Assembly (NCBI GenBank): GCA_024277605.1
Contig: JAJRUU010000124.1
Coordinates: forward strand, 1 to 18,192
DNA: 18,192 bases
Reading direction: 5' to 3'
Origin: a bacterium
Lineage (GTDB): Bacteria > SZUA-182 > SZUA-191 > JAJRXT01
Positions 13,887 through 18,192 of this stretch are shown here, one piece after another. The position numbers and the translations under genes are program-made. The stretch's first letter is position 1; each line of letters starts with the position of its first letter. Under the pieces are notes generated by a model. It searched no databases. It had not been told where the DNA came from and was given only the letters and a program-made list of their open reading frames with translations.

Positions 13887-15596
13887 TCATATTACTTCTC
13901 CTTTGTTTAGCGCCTGTAAAAAAGTTTTAATTATTTTTGGGTCAAACTGCGTTCCCGCCAGTTGTTTCAATTCCGATAATGCCTTTTGTCTGGATTTGGC
14001 TTTTTTATAAACCCGGTTAGAAATCATTGCATCATAGGCATCGACCACAGCTAATATTCTGGCTCCCAGGGGGATTTCTTCTCCCTTGAGGTGGCTGTTG
14101 TAACCGCTGCCATCGTAACGTTCGTGGTGATGGGTTATTATAGGAATTACCTCTTTAAACTGCTTTATAGAACTTAAAATATTGGCCCCCCTGAGTGGGT
14201 GCGTTTTCATGATTTCATACTCTTGCGGGGTAAATTTCCCGGGTTTAAGCAAAATATTGTCACTGATACCGATCTTGCCGATATCGTGCAATAAACCGGC
14301 ATTTCTGATGCGCTCAATCTCTCCGAGGGACAATTTCATTTGCTTGGCAATAAGTACCGCATATTTGCTCACGTTATTAGAGTGTTCGCTGGTATAAGGA
14401 TCTCTTTGATCTACGGTCGTCCCAAGCGCTTTTATGGTATCCATGAAGAAATTGCGAATATATTCATATAACTGGGCATTTTTTATGTAGACTGACATTT
14501 GGTTACTTAAGGCTAAACACAGATTGGTCTTTTGTTGGTCAAACGGCCAGCGATTCCAGTTCCTCATCTCATGCAACAGAGCAATTCCAATTTTTGTCCC
14601 ATTTACAGTTAGTGGCAGAATGAGGGTAGAGGTAAATCTGTCTTCGAATATGATTTCTTCCTCTTGAGGAGAAAGGTCGATTTGATGTTTTTTGTATTGA
14701 AGCACCATGCATTCTTTAGATTGTATAATTTTATCGAACAAGCTAAATGTTGTCAGTGGCATGACCTGGTTCAGGCGGGAAGCCCAATTTAAGCTGCGCA
14801 TCGGGTGAGCCGATTTAATCACCAGATTCTCTCTTGCAGCATCTAAAAGAGCGATACGGCAACAGGTACTGGGAAGCAATTCAGTCAGCTTCTTGGAAAA
14901 TATATGTAATACCTGCTTTAAACTTAATGATGCTGCGCCTTCCCGACTGGCATCAACCATAAGCGAGAGTTGTTTGGTTCTTTCGCTTACCTGGCTTTCC
15001 AGGCGTTCATTTAAGTGGTTTTTCTCCTCATACAAAATACAGTTTTCTAAAGCAACAGAAATCTGACTTCCCATGTGCTTAAGCAACTGTAAATCAGCCT
15101 TGTTGAAAACTTTTTGTGCCTGGTGAACTGTGGCCTGTAAAACCCCGATTGCTTTGTTCTTTACTATTAAGGGCGTACAAATAACAGAAGTCATAGTAGG
15201 AGTATCAATTACCAAGAGGGGTTTGCCTGCCTTAAACGCCTTGTCTGCTATAGTCATTCCCATATTCAGGAGCTTAGCATCATTCTTACAACATCTTTCA
15301 GCCTCATTCTTGTGGCAATCTGATTTTCCCTTCTGACAGCTCCACGGTATAAGCACCTTGAGTGATTTATCAAATTTATATATGGTGGCGTATTCGGCCC
15401 CAAGCACTCTCTTTACATGATTTATTGAAGCGTGGAGTACTTTTTGTGCGTCCAGAGATTTGTTGATAATATTGTTAAGTTTGGCCATGGCAGATAATTT
15501 CCTGAGTGATTTCCTGGAGACCATTACTTTTTCCCCTGGTTTATCTAAGGCCATGTTAGTGAGATCATCCCCAGCATATAGAATTTTATTGGACAT
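13887..15596 (-). CDS. GAF-GAF-HD-GYP signalling protein
   Basis: A 569-residue cytoplasmic protein without membrane segments. A GAF domain (about 40-190) is followed by a linker helix (YEEKNHLNERLESQVSERTKQ), a second GAF-like domain (about 215-380) and an HD-GYP domain (about 385-560). The HD-GYP part has HDIGKIGI (H437, D438), HHERYDGSGYN (490-500) and RILAVVDAYDAM, so the metal ligands for cyclic-di-GMP hydrolysis are present, but the GYP proline is Asn. The first GAF has a cysteine cluster, C87, C94, C102 and C103, which may bind a metal or cofactor. I chose ATG 15596, with GAGGGG 7 nt ahead; the frame is open 33 codons further but without a ribosome site. Target and signal are unknown. 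Confidence 0.9.
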   Translation of the reverse strand: MSNKILYAGDDLTNMALDKPGEKVMVSRKSLRKLSAMAKLNNIINKSLDAQKVLHASINHVKRVLGAEYATIYKFDKSLKVLIPWSCQKGKSDCHKNEAERCCKNDAKLLNMGMTIADKAFKAGKPLLVIDTPTMTSVICTPLIVKNKAIGVLQATVHQAQKVFNKADLQLLKHMGSQISVALENCILYEEKNHLNERLESQVSERTKQLSLMVDASREGAASLSLKQVLHIFSKKLTELLPSTCCRIALLDAARENLVIKSAHPMRSLNWASRLNQVMPLTTFSLFDKIIQSKECMVLQYKKHQIDLSPQEEEIIFEDRFTSTLILPLTVNGTKIGIALLHEMRNWNRWPFDQQKTNLCLALSNQMSVYIKNAQLYEYIRNFFMDTIKALGTTVDQRDPYTSEHSNNVSKYAVLIAKQMKLSLGEIERIRNAGLLHDIGKIGISDNILLKPGKFTPQEYEIMKTHPLRGANILSSIKQFKEVIPIITHHHERYDGSGYNSHLKGEEIPLGARILAVVDAYDAMISNRVYKKAKSRQKALSELKQLAGTQFDPKIIKTFLQALNKGEVI

Positions 15597-15693
15597 CTTG
15601 TATCCCCTCGCTGATTGCCGTTGTATCGTTCTTGGTGTTTGCTGCACAATGCCCACAGAATACATATAACAACGTCTACACATTATCAGGTGC

Positions 15694-15724
15694 ATTATAT
15701 ATGCCTAGGACTAAGTGAGGGCAA
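15694..15724 (-). promoter_or_regulatory. Possible promoter for the HD-GYP gene
   Basis: On the minus strand, TTGCCC (15724-15719) and TATATA (15701-15696) are 17 nt apart, with an overlapping TATAAT (15699-15694) at 19 nt. The leader to the ATG would be about 90 nt. The match is moderate and AT-rich DNA gives such boxes by chance. Confidence 0.35.
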
Positions 15725-15957
15725 CTATAGTTATATGAGAATCAGCACAATAATGGGTAGATTCTGGAGAAACGTATCGCATCAACTGCGTTATACCGGA
15801 TATGAGTTGCAATGTAGCGTGTGGGGTGAGAACAGATTGTTTTAAGCCATAATGCCGCGGCAGGAAGCTGAATTTCGGCTGTTAATTCAGGTATAAATTC
15901 CGCATTTTAAAAATAGCTTTATTTAATGGGAGAAATAATCGGGTAATAGGTACTGAT
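15725..15957. other. Intergenic region between two minus-strand genes
   Basis: No gene recognised. A 36-codon plus-strand frame at 15736 has no ribosome site. The bases GCAGGAAGCTGA at about 15860 match one block of the dispersed repeat, but nothing else of it is present. No clear terminator for the upstream DUF1786 gene. Confidence 0.5.
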
Positions 15958-17031
15958 TTATGGCTGCAGCAACTTATATTTTGCAAGATAGGCTTTAAGC
16001 AGGCCGTAAGCGCCGGTAAGCATCATATTGCCGTGGGGACTGGCCAAATAGTAATCATACCCATCCATAAGCGCTCGATTAGGTCCGGTGAGGCAGGTTA
16101 ATTCAGGGTTTTTTGACTTATGTATCGGGCTATTTATAAAAGCGCCATGCCCACCGTCGGCAAAAATATCTTCATTGTCCAGGCTGCCATTAATCAGGTC
16201 ATCGAGCAGGGAATCTATTTGAGGTGCACTAAGCCGCTGGGTGTGATGCTCCCATAGGCCGGTAATTCGGCCAGCTTGCAAATAAACCGCCAGCGTATGG
16301 CCATTGCCGATATTAACCAGCAATTTGTTCTGAGCGGCAGCCACCGTTTGATCCTCCAGACTACCCACTACCGCCGCCATGCCGGTATCCATTACCAGTA
16401 ATGGTAAATCTTTTGGCAGACTGTCTGCAAGCGCTTGCATGCGGGTAAGATAAGCGGGGATATCTGAGCGCATATAAGCCCAGTCGATCGGTGGGATATC
16501 GGCTTTAAGCAAGCGTTGATAGTGCTGGAATCTAAATCGCCTGTCACTCATATCCGGCGGCGCCTGTCCATGATCCTGAACGGCCAGCGCAATCCCATCG
16601 AGCTTAGGCGATATGCCTAATGTGTCAAAACCAGCCAGCATAACCTCTAAATCCAAGTCCCCGGTTTTAATGGGAAAAAACTCAGCCTGCGACATACATT
16701 CCGGCAACCTGTCATCGGAAATCAAACTTACCCCAAGCGGCAGCAGCTCTTCAGGATAATCATTGAAGGTTTTAGCCGCCTCATAAGTCAGCACAATTTT
16801 CTTGCCGTGTTCTTTAAGCTGTTCAACATAGGGGCGTAGCGCAAAACCACCCATATTGCCCCCATAAAGCAGCGGCGTGCGCCCGGAGCTTATAGTCTGT
16901 TCCAGCTTTTGGCGGATAAGGACCACCGGGGAAGGGAGCACCAGGCTGATACAGTTCTCCATACGCTTTGCGCTGTCATAGAGTAAAATATCCTGCGTGC
17001 CGCGCCCTATATCAATACATAAAATTTGCAT
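15958..17031 (-). CDS. DUF1786 family protein, actin-like ATPase fold
   Basis: A 357-residue protein of the DUF1786 family, sometimes labelled pyruvate formate-lyase activating enzyme-related. It shows the two phosphate-loop signatures of the sugar kinase/Hsp70/actin fold: MQILCIDIGRGTQDILLYD at the N-terminus (D7, G9, G11, T12) and LLVNIGNGHTLAVYL at 237-251, plus MDTGMAAVVG (214-223) and MLTGAYGLLKA near the end. Substrate and role are unknown; similar genes are found in anaerobic bacteria and methanogens. I chose ATG 17031 because it gives the family N-terminus directly; the frame is open 51 codons upstream but runs into dispersed repeat copy E. No strong ribosome-binding site is seen. Confidence 0.82.
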   Translation of the reverse strand: MQILCIDIGRGTQDILLYDSAKRMENCISLVLPSPVVLIRQKLEQTISSGRTPLLYGGNMGGFALRPYVEQLKEHGKKIVLTYEAAKTFNDYPEELLPLGVSLISDDRLPECMSQAEFFPIKTGDLDLEVMLAGFDTLGISPKLDGIALAVQDHGQAPPDMSDRRFRFQHYQRLLKADIPPIDWAYMRSDIPAYLTRMQALADSLPKDLPLLVMDTGMAAVVGSLEDQTVAAAQNKLLVNIGNGHTLAVYLQAGRITGLWEHHTQRLSAPQIDSLLDDLINGSLDNEDIFADGGHGAFINSPIHKSKNPELTCLTGPNRALMDGYDYYLASPHGNMMLTGAYGLLKAYLAKYKLLQP

Positions 17032-17134
17032 GCTGCTAATGTACCACAAAGCCCATAAAGAGCAAAAATATTTTTTGCTATGATTATTCTGGTTGAAAAT
17101 GTGCAAGTATTTGTTATATACTTCGTATATTCTT

Positions 17135-17247
17135 CCCGAAAAATTCGGGCAGGCATAGCCTGTTTTTTCAGGACGTTGGCTCATAAACCTTATCTGGCAA
17201 GGGATGTCTTGCGAACCCAGCCTGAATTTATGAATAAGTCGGGTCTT
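17135..17247 (-). repeat. Dispersed repeat, copy E (shortened)
   Basis: An inverted copy of 113 bp. The hairpin CCCGAA-AAA-TTCGGG (17135-17149) is present, then about 60 bases of the usual body (the AAGCTGATAA and TTTTCAACTAAAT blocks) are missing, and the rest follows: GGACGTTGGCTCATAAACC, GATGTCTTGCGAACCCAG and AATTTATGAATAAG. It lies between the divergent DUF1786 and TerB-DnaJ genes, in the same orientation toward terB-dnaJ as copy C has toward rnpB. Confidence 0.82.
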
Positions 17248-17283
17248 ATACTTTCCTCTACATAGAAAAGCAGGAGCAAAATA

Positions 17284-18036
17284 ATGCCAAGTTTTAAAGG
17301 TAAATTAATCGGCGCCGGTATCGGGTTCTTTTTAGGCGGTCCGCTGGGAGCATTGATCGGCGGCATGATCGGTCATTACACAAAAGATTTAAAACCGGAG
17401 GGAGCTATTCCCAGATATACCCAGCGCATTTACACTCAACCGGTATATGCTGAATTTATTTTTACCGCTAATTTAGTAGCCTTGCTTACCGCAGTAGCCA
17501 AAGCCGATGGGCAGGTAGACCAGGATGAAATAGCTGTAATCAGGAGGTTTTTTCAGACTAACCTGAAATACAGGGAACAGGAGTTGGAATTAATCAAGAA
17601 TTTGATAAAACAGGCCATACGGACTAACCTGGACATAAATCAACTATGTCAGCAATTCTATCAAATATCCAATTCACAAACCCGCCTGCTGCTGCTTAAA
17701 CTATTGTACATGGTGGCTTACGCCGACCGGGTGGTAAAGGACAGCGAACAAACCTTAATCGACCGGATTGCGGCGCAACTTCACATCTCAGCCGCCGAAC
17801 ATCGCAGTGTAAAAGCGGAATTCATACCGGATGATGACCGCTATTACCAGGTATTGGGAGTAAGTTCCGACGCCTCCGCAGATGAGTTGAAGCGTGCCTA
17901 TCGTGCATTAGCCAAAAAAAATCATCCCGACAAGGTAGCCCACCTGGGTGAAGAATATACCAAAATCGCCAATGAGCGCTTAAGCCAGATCAACGAAGCC
18001 TACGATTACCTCTCCCGCAAACTGAGGGGGGCATAG
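17284..18036 (+). CDS. TerB-DnaJ domain protein (DjlA-like co-chaperone)
   Basis: A 250-residue protein with the DjlA order of domains. A glycine-rich hydrophobic N-terminal stretch (GAGIGFFLGGPLGALIGGMI, 10-29) looks like a membrane-inserting or glycine-zipper segment. A TerB-like helical domain (about 57-178) has the paired acidic motif AKADGQVDQDE and its partner VAYADRVVKDSE. A C-terminal J domain (about 186-250) has the HPD motif (214-216) that stimulates DnaK ATPase. E. coli DjlA is a membrane-bound co-chaperone, and this is a plausible functional relative. AGGAG lies 7 nt before the ATG. The TAG stop is inside the terminator hairpin. Confidence 0.9.
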   Translation: MPSFKGKLIGAGIGFFLGGPLGALIGGMIGHYTKDLKPEGAIPRYTQRIYTQPVYAEFIFTANLVALLTAVAKADGQVDQDEIAVIRRFFQTNLKYREQELELIKNLIKQAIRTNLDINQLCQQFYQISNSQTRLLLLKLLYMVAYADRVVKDSEQTLIDRIAAQLHISAAEHRSVKAEFIPDDDRYYQVLGVSSDASADELKRAYRALAKKNHPDKVAHLGEEYTKIANERLSQINEAYDYLSRKLRGA

Positions 18037-18047
18037 CCCCCTTTCTT
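18027..18047 (+). terminator. Terminator overlapping the terB-dnaJ stop codon
   Basis: GGGGGC-ATA-GCCCCC followed by TTTCTT. The stop codon TAG (18034-18036) is in the loop and right arm. A near-identical GGGGGCATAGCCCCC occurs at about 10639. Confidence 0.7.
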
Positions 18048-18192
18048 AAAGCTCATCTTGACCACGCACTCCCCTTTTTTTAGCAGATAACTATCAGAAA
18101 TTAAAAAACAATAGTTAGGTTTTGTCGCTCGCATTGTAGATACGAATACATATATTCATGTCAATGTTTATCCCTTGACATTACAGATAATA
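18048..18192. other. Window end, possible start of a promoter
   Basis: No gene seen. A TTGACA at 18175-18180 near the edge could be the -35 box of a promoter whose -10 would fall just outside. Confidence 0.3.

Noticed and set aside
15736..15845. 36-codon plus-strand frame
   Set aside because: No Shine-Dalgarno, no family, and the DNA lies in the leader of the HD-GYP gene.
15860..15871. Sixth copy of the dispersed repeat (AGGAAGCTGA match)
   Set aside because: Only one short block matches; neither end nor the hairpin is present.

Overview
The window looks like a chromosomal segment of an uncultivated, probably diderm (Gram-negative-type) bacterium. The vegetative sigma factor carries region 1.1 and a long insert between regions 1.2 and 2, as in proteobacterial, Nitrospirota-like and similar sigma-70 proteins. 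MreC and MreD are present, the RNase P RNA is bacterial type A, and there is an exported repeat protein of the YadA-head-like type. Miniature inverted-repeat elements are frequent. I cannot assign a phylum from sequence alone.

Layout. 1-1644: the minus-strand pair mreC-mreD, with no mreB beside it; mreC is interrupted by one in-frame TAG. 1645-2327: a gene-poor divergent region that ends in a near-consensus promoter for rpsU, preceded by a 10-bp direct repeat and a perfect 10-bp palindrome. 2328-7716: a version of the macromolecular-synthesis operon, rpsU - (156-bp miniature element) - NIF3-family gene - dnaG - (dispersed repeat) - rpoD. 7717-8411: inverted repeats without a credible gene. 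8412-10001: a secreted protein with thirteen 45-bp repeats, flanked by two inverted copies of a CCGCAGAG-type element. 10002-10775: a palindrome-rich stretch holding a CAT-anticodon tRNA, a second miniature element and an array of GACCC/GGGTC motifs. 10776-13664: a second NIF3-family gene (YqfO type), a coiled-coil zinc-ribbon protein, RNase HI, and rnpB with a strong terminator. 13679-17031: minus-strand genes for a GAF-GAF-HD-GYP protein and a DUF1786 protein. 17284-18036: a TerB-DnaJ co-chaperone.

The most unusual structure is a family of five dispersed repeats (copies at 121-275, 5786-5963, 13050-13228, 13679-13870 and 17135-17247, plus a possible fragment at 788-808). Each full copy ends in a conserved CCCGAA-loop-TTCGGG hairpin. 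The hairpin end directly abuts the stop codon of mreD and of rnhA, lies 16 nt past the HD-GYP gene, and directly precedes the rpoD ribosome-binding site. Two inverted copies bracket rnpB. One copy has a compensatory base-pair change in the hairpin. I do not recognise this family; it could be a mobile element that spreads terminator-like hairpins, or an undescribed structured RNA.

Functionally the window is mostly information processing (S21, primase, sigma-70, RNase HI, RNase P RNA, a tRNA) plus cell shape (MreC/MreD), cyclic-di-GMP-type signalling (HD-GYP), a chaperone and one surface protein. Coding regions look ordinary; the novelty is in the intergenic DNA, which is unusually rich in short repeats.
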